Source of the DNA: a virus
Length of the DNA stretch: 48,446 nt
IMG/VR virus record: IMGVR_UViG_3300030106_003684
Coordinates: 1 to 48,446 of that record
Direction: 5' to 3' (one strand)
The position numbers were made by a program, and so were the translations under genes. The notes under the pieces are model-generated. The model was not told the origin of the DNA. It saw nothing but the letters and a program-made list of their open reading frames with translations, and ran no database searches. Shown here piece after piece: positions 7,452 to 16,236 of the stretch. The first letter of the stretch is position 1, and each line of letters opens with the position of its first letter.

Positions 7452-8834
7452 CTAATTCAAGTCAGTAAATGAATACAACATATGAGCTTCTGGAATTGTT
7501 ACTTCCAGACCTGCTTCAGTAAGAATCATATCTTTCCGAAGGTCTTCATCTGCTTGCTGTACGTTAGTAATTACATGAGTATCACGATTTAATCCGTTAC
7601 CCACCAAAGGTCTATAAGCTAATTGACCCATATCAGCCAACAGCATAAATCCTGCTGACATATTACGGAACAATGGCTCACGAACAATAGATAAGTCTCC
7701 ATGAACGGTACTCAACTGCATAATACTATGTCCAAACGAACCTTCACGTTGCTGTGCTTGGAAATTATAAGTATTATGAGCTGCGTTACCAGCATCCAAG
7801 GAAACATCAATAAAGCTATTGTTTCCAACTTTGTTTAGATAAGAGATAACAGGTAATCCAGCGAGAGCTAGTTTATTATTACTTCCACCGCGAGCGGGGT
7901 CGAATAATATTTCAAAGTCTCCCAAAAACGTATCATACGTTACCGAAGCAGCTGCTGCTGCCGCAAAATACGGAGCTCCAGAGCTATATGAAATAGACCC
8001 GGGTGACTGTGCTTGACGGTTTACGATGATATGTCCTGCTAGACCTTCTGTAGTTTGGATACCGCTTGAACGACCACGTTGTCCAAATAACATTGCTCTT
8101 TCTATATCAACTTTATGTTCTCTTAATTTGAGATTCCAGATTCTCTGCCATTCGTTTGCATACCCTCTATAATTAGTAGCTATTGACGTATTGGTCATTT
8201 CTGCTGCTGTCTTAAAGATTTGAGTATAGCCATAATCGTCTTCTAATGATTTAGACCAGACATCTGGCGAACCCGAACCTTCAGCAAACGCAGTACCAAT
8301 AACCTGTGCTTTATCGCCATCTGCAATTGCATTGTAACCACTCTCAGAGGAGTTACCAACGCTCATACAAGTAACGTCACATACTGTTTCAGTTGAGTTA
8401 ACAGAAACTGAATCTAAACGAACTACCGCTTGAGATTTTCCATCAACCACCTCAACAGCAACAACCATACCCGGAACTAACCAGTCAACATTGGCTCCAG
8501 AACCGTCATCAAAATTAACCACACCAGATACGCCAGCTGCTAAAGAGCCTAAAGCGCTATCAGCATACAATGAACGATTTGTCCAGTCAATTTTACTACG
8601 ATTTTCTAGGAACCTGAATACTGGGTCAGAAGTAGGTACTTTTGCTATTTTACTCAGGTATACAAAAAAAGGAGATTCTTCTGGGGCTAGTTCAGCAACT
8701 CTGTCGCTAAAATCATACAATCGTCTGCTATCTGGGGTTGCCCCATGAGCCGAAGCATGACTATTACCGGCAGTTGTTGCCATATCAGCACTTGATATCT
8801 GGCCTCGAATATAGCCAGCTGCACTTGTAGCCAT
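7452..8834 (-). CDS. Major capsid protein (HK97-fold type, 460 aa)
   Basis: Lies after scaffold, portal and terminase genes, with AAGGAAAATAAA in front of its ATG. The N-terminal arm (YDFSDRVAELAPEESPFFVY) has the pattern usual in phage coat proteins, with conserved ELAPEESPF followed by a P-domain-like part (VFRFLENRSKIDWTNRS). The central part has IFKTAAEMTNTSIATNYRG and a long helix (WNLKLREHKVDIERAMLFGQ) as in the spine helix region of SU10-like and related coat proteins. Length fits a mature unprocessed capsid subunit without a fused protease. The fold is inferred from these patterns and gene order. Confidence 0.88.
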   Translation of the reverse strand: MATSAAGYIRGQISSADMATTAGNSHASAHGATPDSRRLYDFSDRVAELAPEESPFFVYLSKIAKVPTSDPVFRFLENRSKIDWTNRSLYADSALGSLAAGVSGVVNFDDGSGANVDWLVPGMVVAVEVVDGKSQAVVRLDSVSVNSTETVCDVTCMSVGNSSESGYNAIADGDKAQVIGTAFAEGSGSPDVWSKSLEDDYGYTQIFKTAAEMTNTSIATNYRGYANEWQRIWNLKLREHKVDIERAMLFGQRGRSSGIQTTEGLAGHIIVNRQAQSPGSISYSSGAPYFAAAAAASVTYDTFLGDFEILFDPARGGSNNKLALAGLPVISYLNKVGNNSFIDVSLDAGNAAHNTYNFQAQQREGSFGHSIMQLSTVHGDLSIVREPLFRNMSAGFMLLADMGQLAYRPLVGNGLNRDTHVITNVQQADEDLRKDMILTEAGLEVTIPEAHMLYSFTDLN

Positions 8835-8857
8835 TTTATTTTCCTTTCTTCATTTAA

Positions 8858-9649
8858 TTAAGGTAATCTGCTTCCCATGCCTCCGGCTTTCTTTACTCCA
8901 TCCCACATTTCATCAAATTCATCTTTGACTGCTGGGGGAGCTCCTTGTAAAGCGCCCGGACTGCGTGGTGCTTGTTTAGCTGCTTTCGCAGCCTCTACCG
9001 AATTGCGAACTTCTGGTCTTTTTACATTTCCAGTAGAACCACGCCATACCTTAACTAAAGTGTCAAGAGATAACTGTTCTGTTGGTTTTGTAGCAAAATC
9101 CATAAACTGACTTACTTCATTTTCATTCAGTTTGTATTTGTTCTTCAATTCGCTAACCGTATTATTAATCATAATTTGCTCATTCATTTGACCAAGTTGC
9201 TGATTAACTGCTTCACTTACAGAGCGTTGCTCTTGCGACACTCTATACTTATATGAAGCTGAATCCGGTTTGTAGTATGCGTCCCAAGGATTAAATTCAT
9301 CCTCGGACAGCGAAGGTTCTGAACTACTATTCTGATTGACACCATCACCATAACCCTGCTCTTGAAGTTGCTTCTCCGCTAAAGAAGTCATGACATTTTT
9401 ATATTTGTCATTTTCAGATTGAGCTTTATCATAAAGCCCTTGGAACTTACGTGCTTCCGATTCCCAATCTGTATTCTGTTGCGAAGTCAAATCTTGAGCA
9501 TTACTTTCTGGGACTTCATTAAATCCCAGAACATCTTCTTCTTGTGTGGTATCATCCTCAAAAAAGGTATCAGTCATACCGTCACTACTACCTAAAACTT
9601 CGTCTACGACTTGTTCTTCGGTAGGTTGTATTGCTTCAGCTTGTTCCAT
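8858..9649 (-). CDS. Capsid scaffolding protein (263 aa)
   Basis: Located between portal and major capsid genes, with AAAGGAAAATAAC before its ATG. It is strongly acidic in the first 60 residues, then has a predicted coiled coil (DWESEARKFQGLYDKAQSEN onwards, residues 61-100), a Glu/Gln/Ser-rich middle and a basic Lys/Arg/Pro-containing C-terminal region, the usual architecture of scaffolds that bind coat protein through a charged C-terminal helix. Residues 60-75 (TDWESEARKFQGLYDK) recur almost unchanged at the N-terminus of the early ParB-like protein at 21937-22794, with DNA-level similarity (37 of 48 bases). Role assignment is by composition and position. Confidence 0.78.
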   Translation of the reverse strand: MEQAEAIQPTEEQVVDEVLGSSDGMTDTFFEDDTTQEEDVLGFNEVPESNAQDLTSQQNTDWESEARKFQGLYDKAQSENDKYKNVMTSLAEKQLQEQGYGDGVNQNSSSEPSLSEDEFNPWDAYYKPDSASYKYRVSQEQRSVSEAVNQQLGQMNEQIMINNTVSELKNKYKLNENEVSQFMDFATKPTEQLSLDTLVKVWRGSTGNVKRPEVRNSVEAAKAAKQAPRSPGALQGAPPAVKDEFDEMWDGVKKAGGMGSRLP

Positions 9650-9662
9650 GTTATTTTCCTTT

Positions 9663-11687
9663 CTACAATGTCTCGCCAGCTTCTTGAGCAGAACCCATCA
9701 TATTTTTGGATTTCTCAGCTGCGAGCTTCACTGCTCCGGCAAGCCTTTCAGCCTGCACTTTGTTAGTTGCTTTAGCATCTGTTTCGACATTAGTAAGTTT
9801 GGATTTAAATTTTTCAACTTCAACCCTCTTTCTATCTGCCACCGACTCTCTCTGAGCGGTCTGCAAGTCACCCTGCAAATTTTTGACTTGGCCTTGTAAT
9901 TGTTCGACCATGCCTTGTAATTGTTGTATTTCTCCAGTTCTTTGTAATATTCCTTCTTTATCAAATATTTCTGGATTCTTTTTCAAAACTTCCTCTTTAT
10001 CTACAATTCCTAATTGAAATGCTTCTAGATATACATTATACTCAGCCCATTTACTTGTAGGTAATGTAGAACCCGGAGCTATAGATACATCATGTTGATT
10101 AACATTATATTTATCTTTTGCTATATCTATTAAAGTTCCGCTAACATCATCATATAGATTAACAGTTACTTCTGTTAAATCGTTGTTAGGCTGTGCAAGT
10201 TTAAACATTTTTTGATATGAATAATGACTTTTGCCAAGTCCATACATTACTTTACCTAATCTTGTAATGCCAAATTCTATATCTCTTAATTTAGATTTAG
10301 GTCTTTCAGCTCCCAATGAAACCATTTTTTCTGTACCTCTAACTGTATCTGGAGCTTGTTCTGCAAAACCATGCATTAATTCTGGTAAACCAAATGTAAA
10401 ATCTATATAATGTTCAGCGCTTTGTATTAAACGATAAAATTCAGCAGCTAATGGCGTTGGAGATGGATAATGAGGTTCTCCTTGTGAACTGTCTACTTCT
10501 ATTACAGCATTAGGATTAGCCCAATCTCTTTCTAAATCTCCAATATTTTCTACACTTCCTAATGGAACTAATAATTTAAGACCTGCTGAAGCTTGAGCAT
10601 GAGATATAGCTAAAGACCAAAGTTTATTAAGCAATCTTTGCATTGGTCTAGCTCTAGAAATATCAGAGCGAGGATAAGGTGTTCCTGTATATACATTTGG
10701 TAGTGGAACAATAGGATATATATCTATATTTAATATAGATTCATATAATACTATTTGCCCTACAGTTGCTATAACTGCAACTCTAGTTTGTAAGACTTCT
10801 TCATATTCCATCAATCCACTTTCAAATACATCAGGGTTTTCAGCTAAAAACTGTTGAAATTCAGGTTCGCTTAATACTTGTTCTTCCTGAGTACGCATAT
10901 CTGCTATTCTATAAAATGGTACTTTTGTCTTAAAAAATCTTTCTAATACTTGATAATATTCACTTCCACCATAATCTAAATCTTTTGAAGCATCGGGATA
11001 TACAGTATAAATACTATTTTTATTTTGAGGAGAAGGATAATCTTCATCTGAATGAGTACTTATATCTTTTATAAGACCGTCTACCATTTCACCAGTTTCA
11101 GGGTCTAATTGAGGCCCTAATTCCGGATAGAGGCGAAGTACTTGTTCTTCAGTCAGTATAGTAGACAATATGATACTATCAGCATCATCAAAAAACCTGT
11201 CCCTAGATGAAGGTGGAACATAGACACGAAACGGATTTACACTTGTGAACTTGACATCGCCCCTACCGAAATCAGATTCATTATCAACATAAGCATATAA
11301 ATATCCTAATCCTGTTACTGCATAATCATGTATTGCTTGTTTCATATGAACATCACCACTAGACATCTCCCAACAATAACCCAATATAAGACGCCATATT
11401 TTGGATAATTTTGCATCTGAATCTTCTCTTGGAATAACTGTAAATGCTGGAGGACTAGCTGTTATAATACTTTTTAATTTTTCAACTGCTGGGCCAATTC
11501 TATCCATTGGCACTGCAGCTTGATTAACAGCAGAAAGGTCATCACTTTCATCTGTTGTATAATGATTTCCTGAATAGAAATCTATATCAGAACGTGCTTC
11601 TGTATCCCAAGATGAACGCGCATCTCTCCAGCGTTGCCATAATTCTTGATTCTCTTGAGCTCTAGGGTCTAATTTTATATTGGGCAT
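9663..11687 (-). CDS. Portal protein, P22-like (674 aa)
   Basis: Follows the large terminase gene and precedes the scaffold. The N-terminus has helices and stem features typical of podovirus portals (RWRDARSSWDTEARSDIDFY, then VEKLKSIITASPPAFTVIPR). Middle portions (FTSVNPFRVYVPPSSRDRFF; IDFTFGLPELMHGFAEQAPD) are wing and crown-like, and the C-terminal 130 residues are a long Gln/Lys-rich coiled coil (EGILQRTGEIQQLQGMVEQL) suggesting a barrel extension. It would form the dodecameric DNA channel and bind terminase during packaging. The ATG at 11687 has no visible Shine-Dalgarno site (upstream is TTAACTTTGGCGCCGT), unusual for such a strongly needed protein. Confidence 0.88.
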   Translation of the reverse strand: MPNIKLDPRAQENQELWQRWRDARSSWDTEARSDIDFYSGNHYTTDESDDLSAVNQAAVPMDRIGPAVEKLKSIITASPPAFTVIPREDSDAKLSKIWRLILGYCWEMSSGDVHMKQAIHDYAVTGLGYLYAYVDNESDFGRGDVKFTSVNPFRVYVPPSSRDRFFDDADSIILSTILTEEQVLRLYPELGPQLDPETGEMVDGLIKDISTHSDEDYPSPQNKNSIYTVYPDASKDLDYGGSEYYQVLERFFKTKVPFYRIADMRTQEEQVLSEPEFQQFLAENPDVFESGLMEYEEVLQTRVAVIATVGQIVLYESILNIDIYPIVPLPNVYTGTPYPRSDISRARPMQRLLNKLWSLAISHAQASAGLKLLVPLGSVENIGDLERDWANPNAVIEVDSSQGEPHYPSPTPLAAEFYRLIQSAEHYIDFTFGLPELMHGFAEQAPDTVRGTEKMVSLGAERPKSKLRDIEFGITRLGKVMYGLGKSHYSYQKMFKLAQPNNDLTEVTVNLYDDVSGTLIDIAKDKYNVNQHDVSIAPGSTLPTSKWAEYNVYLEAFQLGIVDKEEVLKKNPEIFDKEGILQRTGEIQQLQGMVEQLQGQVKNLQGDLQTAQRESVADRKRVEVEKFKSKLTNVETDAKATNKVQAERLAGAVKLAAEKSKNMMGSAQEAGETL

Positions 11688-11721
11688 ACGGCGCCAAAGT
11701 TAATAATATTTTTTTTAAGTG

Positions 11722-13320
11722 TCAAGTATTTCTTAATCCGGTCATCCAATTATATACTTTTCCTCTCTTCGCTCTTTTTTTACTAAGATTTTTATACTCG
11801 CTTTTTTTCATTCTAGCACTTGAAGGAGCTTTAGCGTAATAATCAGCATAATACAGTCCATCCATTAAATCATCATGTCTTGGAAATGGATGTTCAAAAA
11901 ATTCATCAACTAATTCTGTCATACTGCGCCTTATAAACAATTTTTTAGAATTAACTATAGGGCCAAGCGTTGTTTCAAGTCTATCTTCTTTTTTTATACC
12001 ACCCGGAGGTTTAACGCCTTTGAATATACCCGGAATAAGTCTTTTGTCGCTATGAGCAAGTCTTGTTACCATATCTCTTACCATTTCCTGAGCAGCTACT
12101 GTTTCTATTGTAGCTCTACGTACAGGAGAATATTTATTAGCCATATCAACAATTATTTGTGGTAAATCAAATGTAGGTATGCGTTCACGAAAATATTCTA
12201 ATACATAACGGTTTTTTTCTTTATCCATAGCTATAACCATTATTACTTGAAAATCTGATGTATTTGTAGCTGTTGCTGCTATATCAACTCCAATATAAAC
12301 ATTAACAGGTATCATTTCATCTGTAGTTGCTAAATAGGCCATTCTATCTATAGATTTAAATTCATGAGCATGATATTGTATTCTATCTATTTTAAATGAT
12401 GCTGTAGATATATCTCTTGCATCATTCATATACTCCTGTGCAAACTTATTAACTAAACCAGCTTCTATGAACTCTCTTTTTTTAGCAGCAAGTTTTTCTT
12501 TTGAAAATTGTTCAGGCCATATAGGCTTATCATTTTCAATAGCTCTAAAGAAAGTTAAATCCCATGGATATGTTCTACCGTTATCAGTAGCTTCATTATA
12601 TCCATCATATATCATTTGTAAAAAACTATCAAAATGCACAATAGTACCACATAGCCATATCCAACCTTCTCTACCAGCAGATTCTTCTAATGCAGGATAT
12701 ATAGTAGATACTACCCATTTTTTAATTTCAGCTCTACGTTCTGGTGTTTTAGTATTTAACTCAGATTCAAAGTCATCAAGTATAATACCAGTATAACGTA
12801 CATCTAATTCAGAACGACCACGTAAGCGCTGTGAAGTACCTTTTGCTATCATTCTATCGCCTTTACCAGTTACAATATCTTTTTCAGTCCATCTATTACC
12901 ATAGGTATCTCCAGCCATATCGCCAAAATAGTATCGAATAAACTTATTTACTTCTAAATGTGTCTTAACATATTTTAAATGGTCAATAGCTTGACCTTGT
13001 TCTTCAGCAATCCAAGCAATAAACTGCTGTTCTTCTTTAGGACTAAATAACATTTTATGTAATATTGCTGCTTTTGATAAAATAGATTTACCAAAACCCC
13101 TAGGAAGTATATTGCATATTCTAGCGCCGGGTTTAGTGCTAATTAATTTTTTTGCTATTTGTTTATGGAATTTTGGAGAAGTACTTTTATTTAAAAAATC
13201 TTTAGGTAGAAATGCTCTTCCAAAATAAAGTAGGTCTTTATATGAATTAGCTAATATTTCATCAGCTTCCTTCATTTCAGAAGGAGAAGGGTTTATGTTA
13301 AAATTATTGACTTTATCCAA
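11722..13320 (-). CDS. terL: Terminase large subunit (532 aa)
   Basis: ATP-driven DNA packaging motor and headful nuclease. Walker A is ILPRGFGKS (residues 71-79, atypical GxGKS form as in many TerL proteins), Walker B is YTGIILDDFES, with a coupling region after it (WIWLCGTIVHFDSFL). The C-terminal RNase-H-like nuclease begins at YIGVDIAATATNTSDF (first catalytic Asp) and ends with the acidic segment HDDLMDGLYYADYY. The longest start is a TTG at 13320 with no clear RBS; an ATG at 13275 (residue 16) is the alternative. Near the end of the 13.3-15.7 kb late group and just upstream of the portal. Confidence 0.92.
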   Translation of the reverse strand: MDKVNNFNINPSPSEMKEADEILANSYKDLLYFGRAFLPKDFLNKSTSPKFHKQIAKKLISTKPGARICNILPRGFGKSILSKAAILHKMLFSPKEEQQFIAWIAEEQGQAIDHLKYVKTHLEVNKFIRYYFGDMAGDTYGNRWTEKDIVTGKGDRMIAKGTSQRLRGRSELDVRYTGIILDDFESELNTKTPERRAEIKKWVVSTIYPALEESAGREGWIWLCGTIVHFDSFLQMIYDGYNEATDNGRTYPWDLTFFRAIENDKPIWPEQFSKEKLAAKKREFIEAGLVNKFAQEYMNDARDISTASFKIDRIQYHAHEFKSIDRMAYLATTDEMIPVNVYIGVDIAATATNTSDFQVIMVIAMDKEKNRYVLEYFRERIPTFDLPQIIVDMANKYSPVRRATIETVAAQEMVRDMVTRLAHSDKRLIPGIFKGVKPPGGIKKEDRLETTLGPIVNSKKLFIRRSMTELVDEFFEHPFPRHDDLMDGLYYADYYAKAPSSARMKKSEYKNLSKKRAKRGKVYNWMTGLRNT

Positions 13321-13338
13321 TTTACAAATTTATATATA

Positions 13339-13485
13339 CTATAACAAATTGGCACTGATACTACTGGATGCACTGCCGGTACTAGGTATATTATCATTAT
13401 CATTAATTTTTTCACTTTTTTTCTCCTTTTTCTTTTTTTTAATTACTTCTATATCTAGCCAATCGCCAAACCAACTTTTTGTCAT
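13339..13485 (-). CDS. Small charged protein (48 aa), ATGA-coupled
   Basis: ATG at 13485 overlaps the TGA of the preceding 84-aa gene (ATGA), and the frame stays open to TAG at 13339-13341. The product begins MTKSWFGDWLDIEV, then has a Lys/Glu-rich helix (IKKKKKEKKSEK) and a Ser-rich tail. It fills the gap of about 160 nt before terminase. No family recognised. Coupling and absence of internal stops support a real gene; low-complexity composition reduces certainty. Confidence 0.55.
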   Translation of the reverse strand: MTKSWFGDWLDIEVIKKKKKEKKSEKINDNDNIPSTGSASSSISANLL

Positions 13486-13736
13486 GATAACCCCACTACG
13501 TTATTACTTTTACTGGTATTTGCAAATATTAATATATCACCATCACCAAATACAGAATGACAAAATATACAGTAATAACTTTTAGGTTGACCATTATCTT
13601 CAAATATCACCATCTTATCATCATTTGTTACTTGTCTTTCACAAACAGAACAATTATCACTATGAGTAATAACTACTGGCATATTCTCTATAGAAATATT
13701 ACTGAATCCATCTTTAAGCAGAGTCTTTTTCTCCAT
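13482..13736 (-). CDS. Zinc-finger protein (84 aa)
   Basis: Two Cys pairs, NCSVCERQ and YYCIFCHSVFG, in CxxC...(about 26 residues)...CxxC spacing predict one zinc-binding beta-hairpin domain. Its start at 13736 overlaps the 3' end of the small-terminase gene by 23 nt and its stop overlaps the next start by ATGA, so it is embedded in the packaging operon. It may be a packaging accessory or host-interaction factor; nothing further can be read. Confidence 0.6.
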   Translation of the reverse strand: MEKKTLLKDGFSNISIENMPVVITHSDNCSVCERQVTNDDKMVIFEDNGQPKSYYCIFCHSVFGDGDILIFANTSKSNNVVGLS

Positions 13737-14457
13737 GAGATATTAATTTTACACTAGCTCCACCAAGTTGAGCTAGTTTTTCCTTACTAAAGCCTTCAAA
13801 AACAGCAAGTGATTCTGTTTTCTTTTCCTTTGGAAACATACCAGCTATTTTCATTAGCATCTCCAAAGCTCTAAGTTTATCTGAATCTCTAGCGCCATCA
13901 TTGTCAACTATCACTTTTGCTTTTTCAAGCAAATAATCTTCATCTATACCAGCTTTTAGCATAGACTGTTTTATTTCTTCACTAACCAATTTACTCACCC
14001 TTTCTGTTTTAAGCAAGGCTGTTGCCTGATTATTAGCATAATCCTCTCTATTTGTAGGATATACCTTTAAGTACGCTTTTGTAGGATTCATACCTTTAGC
14101 AACATACTTAGCAAACAAACGCTCTCTACGTGATAGATTTGACTTATTTGCTCTATGCACATTACTACTTTCATGCCTAGACAAGCTATATATGTTTTTA
14201 GGTGGCAATCCAGACATTAGGTGTTTACGTTCACTATGTCTAGTACCTAATACAGTAGTAACTAATTCACCACCACTTTTCATTGGTAAGCGCTTTAATA
14301 CTCTACAAACCTGACCATCATCAGTCATAGTCCATGATTCTGTAGGTGCATCACGCCAATTATCATAGATATGTTCATCAGAATACACTTCCTTAAATTC
14401 ATCTATGTCTTCAAACACAGGCTGTTTAACACCTTTTACTAATTTATACCGCGCCAC
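13714..14457 (-). CDS. terS: Terminase small subunit (247 aa)
   Basis: Sits two genes upstream of the large terminase. Residues of about 105-165 (NLSRRERLFAKYVAKGMNPT, then KAYLKVYPTNREDYANNQAT) match the helix-turn-helix DNA-recognition pattern of the terminase small-subunit family that starts with 'ltprqerFakyv..G.n.t.AY'. The first 100 residues form an extra N-terminal part with no recognised domain, and the C-terminal 40 residues should oligomerise or contact TerL. GTG start at 14457 with a weak AAGGTCGG upstream. Confidence 0.82.
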   Translation of the reverse strand: MARYKLVKGVKQPVFEDIDEFKEVYSDEHIYDNWRDAPTESWTMTDDGQVCRVLKRLPMKSGGELVTTVLGTRHSERKHLMSGLPPKNIYSLSRHESSNVHRANKSNLSRRERLFAKYVAKGMNPTKAYLKVYPTNREDYANNQATALLKTERVSKLVSEEIKQSMLKAGIDEDYLLEKAKVIVDNDGARDSDKLRALEMLMKIAGMFPKEKKTESLAVFEGFSKEKLAQLGGASVKLISHGEKDSA

Positions 14458-14475
14458 TACCGACCTTATTACTTG

Positions 14476-15300
14476 TTATTTCTTAGCCTTATTGGCATTT
14501 TTTCCTCCGGACGCGGCTATGTTGCCGTTTATCTCTTTGCCCCATATAAATGTTTTACCATTTACTATGTCGACAACTTCTAAACGAAAATCTCCATTAG
14601 GAAACCAAGTTGCTACTCCAAAAGCATGAGCCCAGTTAACTTGCCTACCATTTAACCACATATTTGTTTCTCTTGACATATCCTTTAAACAACCCATAGA
14701 AAAAGCATGATGTGCACCATCTACATGGGTAACACCAGCCCTTTGTACGTCATGAGTATGTCCATATACTATATTTTTACCTAAATTCATAGTATGTTGC
14801 CTAGTATGGTTAATTGTAGAGTAATGACCTCCATGATAGAAGTATAACTTACCTATACGCATAAGTTTGCCATATGGATAGTATTTATAACCCCTTGCAT
14901 CAAGGCTCATAATATTCTTATACTTGTATTTATTCAAATATGGGTATTCTTCTACAAACATATTTAACCAATTATCATGATTTCCTTCAATCATATGCTT
15001 TTCTTCGCATTTTACCTTTTTTAACGCTTTATCAAACAAATCAAGACCAGCATTAACCTTAATTTGCTCTGTTTCTAAGTCTTCTATAACATATTCTAAT
15101 GGTGGGCGCTTACGCCTTTTATACTTAAATGGAGAAACACTCTTCCATTCGCCTAAATCACCCAAACATACGAATATATTAGGTTTTATTATTGGTATAG
15201 CCTTTATTACACAGTTTACTGCAGCATCATCCTGTAGTGGAAAATGTACATCTGGTATAATAAGCGCTCTACGCTGTTTATTTTTCTTTATTCTTGCCAT
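14476..15300 (-). CDS. Metallophosphoesterase (274 aa)
   Basis: Calcineurin-type phosphoesterase with the complete motif set: DVH (17-19), GDLGEW (47-52), GNHD (106-109), HGGH (156-159) and GHTH (180-183), which together bind two metal ions. The substrate is unknown; relatives act on nucleic-acid ends, cyclic nucleotides or protein phosphates. I chose the ATG at 15300, preceded by AGGA, over a longer TTG start. It overlaps the previous gene by 23 nt and sits at the head of the packaging operon, so it is expressed late. Such enzymes beside terminase genes are recurrent in marine phages, as I recall, with no proven role. Confidence 0.85.
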   Translation of the reverse strand: MARIKKNKQRRALIIPDVHFPLQDDAAVNCVIKAIPIIKPNIFVCLGDLGEWKSVSPFKYKRRKRPPLEYVIEDLETEQIKVNAGLDLFDKALKKVKCEEKHMIEGNHDNWLNMFVEEYPYLNKYKYKNIMSLDARGYKYYPYGKLMRIGKLYFYHGGHYSTINHTRQHTMNLGKNIVYGHTHDVQRAGVTHVDGAHHAFSMGCLKDMSRETNMWLNGRQVNWAHAFGVATWFPNGDFRLEVVDIVNGKTFIWGKEINGNIAASGGKNANKAKK

Positions 15301-15532
15301 GCTTCCTACTATATAATACAATGTTATTGTTTTTACGCGACATATCGGTAGCTATATCATCTCTTAACATACCAATAGCTATCTTGCCGCCTTTTTCTTT
15401 AAAGTCTTCAGCACCTTTACCCATAGCTTCTAATACAACTAAGTGTCTTAGATTGCAATCACAGCACCATAAGTAAAAATGCGCTTCAGCATCAACTGCA
15501 AAAGCCTCACTGTCAAATGTTTTAATGTTCAT
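15278..15532 (-). CDS. Small Cys-containing protein (84 aa)
   Basis: Contains YLWCCDCNLRHLVVLEAMG (a CCxC cluster followed by His), likely a small metal-binding knuckle, then a basic C-terminus. Its ATG overlaps the end of the 70-aa gene, and its end overlaps the phosphoesterase start, so it is part of the same transcript. Function unknown. Confidence 0.6.
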   Translation of the reverse strand: MNIKTFDSEAFAVDAEAHFYLWCCDCNLRHLVVLEAMGKGAEDFKEKGGKIAIGMLRDDIATDMSRKNNNIVLYSRKHGKNKEK

Positions 15533-15734
15533 TCTGCACTATTGGTACTACTACGTTTTCAAAGTACTGACAATCATAAGCTTTACAAGGCTTATTTGCG
15601 TACCTACTGTCTATAACTTGATGTAGTACTCCGTTTTCGTGTTTCATCATAGCTCCTATGCATATTTTATTAACCCAGTTACAGCAATGCTTCTTAGCTT
15701 GTGCCATCTTTTTATTCTTTTCTGAGTCTAGCAC
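15522..15734 (-). CDS. First gene of the late leftward block (61-70 aa), Cys-rich
   Basis: The longest frame starts with GTG at 15734; an ATG at 15707 (residue 10) preceded by an A/G-rich stretch is an alternative giving 61 aa. Residues include CCNWVNKICIGAMMKHENG and a later Cys near AYDCQYFENVVV, hinting at a metal site or disulfides. It is the promoter-proximal gene of the leftward late block, facing the divergent control region. Function unknown. Confidence 0.55.
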   Translation of the reverse strand: MLDSEKNKKMAQAKKHCCNWVNKICIGAMMKHENGVLHQVIDSRYANKPCKAYDCQYFENVVVPIVQNEH

Positions 15735-15945
15735 AGCGGAAGTTAAGCAATATTATTATAAATGTCAAATTTGCAATTTTTAGGCTTTGTAATATATATA
15801 TAATAATATAGCTATTATATATAATATATACTATACGCATATAATAGTTATTTCTACTACTATACTATACTATATATATTATACAAAAACTTGAAAAAAA
15901 TTTTTCACAAATATTTTGAGGTTTTATAGCGCTGTTTTAAGGAAA

Positions 15946-16035
15946 ATGCAAAAAATAGGGTCACTTTGGGTGTGGGTCTTTTATGTGCCCCCGTACCCGG
16001 TCGTCTGTTTTTCGAGTTGTAGGGAATTTAGTTGA
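15946..16035 (+). CDS. Possible short ORF (29 aa) in the control region
   Basis: ATG at 15946 preceded by TTTTAAGGAAA (good Shine-Dalgarno at 4-nt spacing), ending at TGA 16033-16035. The product begins MQKIGSLWVWVFYVPPYPVV and is strongly hydrophobic with aromatic residues and two Cys, so it could be a membrane peptide. It coincides with a GC-richer island. Chance ORF is possible because of its length. Confidence 0.3.
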   Translation: MQKIGSLWVWVFYVPPYPVVCFSSCREFS

Positions 16036-16162
16036 AAATTAATTATACATAATATATATTATACGTCAATGGGTTATAATTGCTTGTATTAGCAATAATA
16101 AAAGCAAAGCAAGACACAAACAAACTATAATTGTTTACTTGTTTTATTGTTTTATTTAAATC

Positions 16163-16192
16163 TTGACACTAATCAAATCAATACACTATATT
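16163..16192 (+). promoter_or_regulatory. Sigma70-type early promoter
   Basis: TTGACA (16163-16168) and TATATT (16187-16192) are separated by 18 nt, the best -35/-10 pair I see in the window. Transcription would start near 16199-16201 and run into the 140-aa gene at 16237. The match to the host consensus fits an immediate-early promoter used by unmodified host RNA polymerase. Confidence 0.7.
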
Positions 16193-16203
16193 AACAGTGT
16201 TAA
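16191..16203. promoter_or_regulatory. Palindrome TTAACA-G-TGTTAA over the early start site
   Basis: A perfect 6+1+6 inverted repeat immediately overlapping the -10 end and the predicted +1 of the early promoter. The position is that of an operator for a dimeric repressor. No second copy noticed nearby. Alternatively it could be a short 5'-end hairpin stabilising the early mRNA. Confidence 0.45.
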
Positions 16204-16236
16204 TTAAATAACTAACTAACTAAAAGGATAAACAAT

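Larger units (their letters stand above)
15735..16236. promoter_or_regulatory. Divergent control region between late (-) and early (+) blocks
   Basis: A 502-nt gap, the longest non-coding stretch in the window. From left to right it holds: a leftward TTGACA-like box near 15753-15758 on the - strand without a convincing -10; about 110 nt of TA-repeats (15790-15900) including TATACTATACGCATATAAT; a GC-richer island (about 15920-16020) with a short ORF; a TATAAT at 16075-16080 on +; and the strong early promoter with an overlapping palindrome near 16163-16203. The composition and position fit a bidirectional promoter hub and possibly a replication origin, but no iterons are obvious. Confidence 0.6.

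Noticed and set aside
9728-9964. 78-codon frame on the same strand inside the portal 3' end
   Set aside because: Different frame of the Gln/Lys-rich portal tail, repetitive Asn/Lys/Tyr, no RBS; portal frame is continuous.
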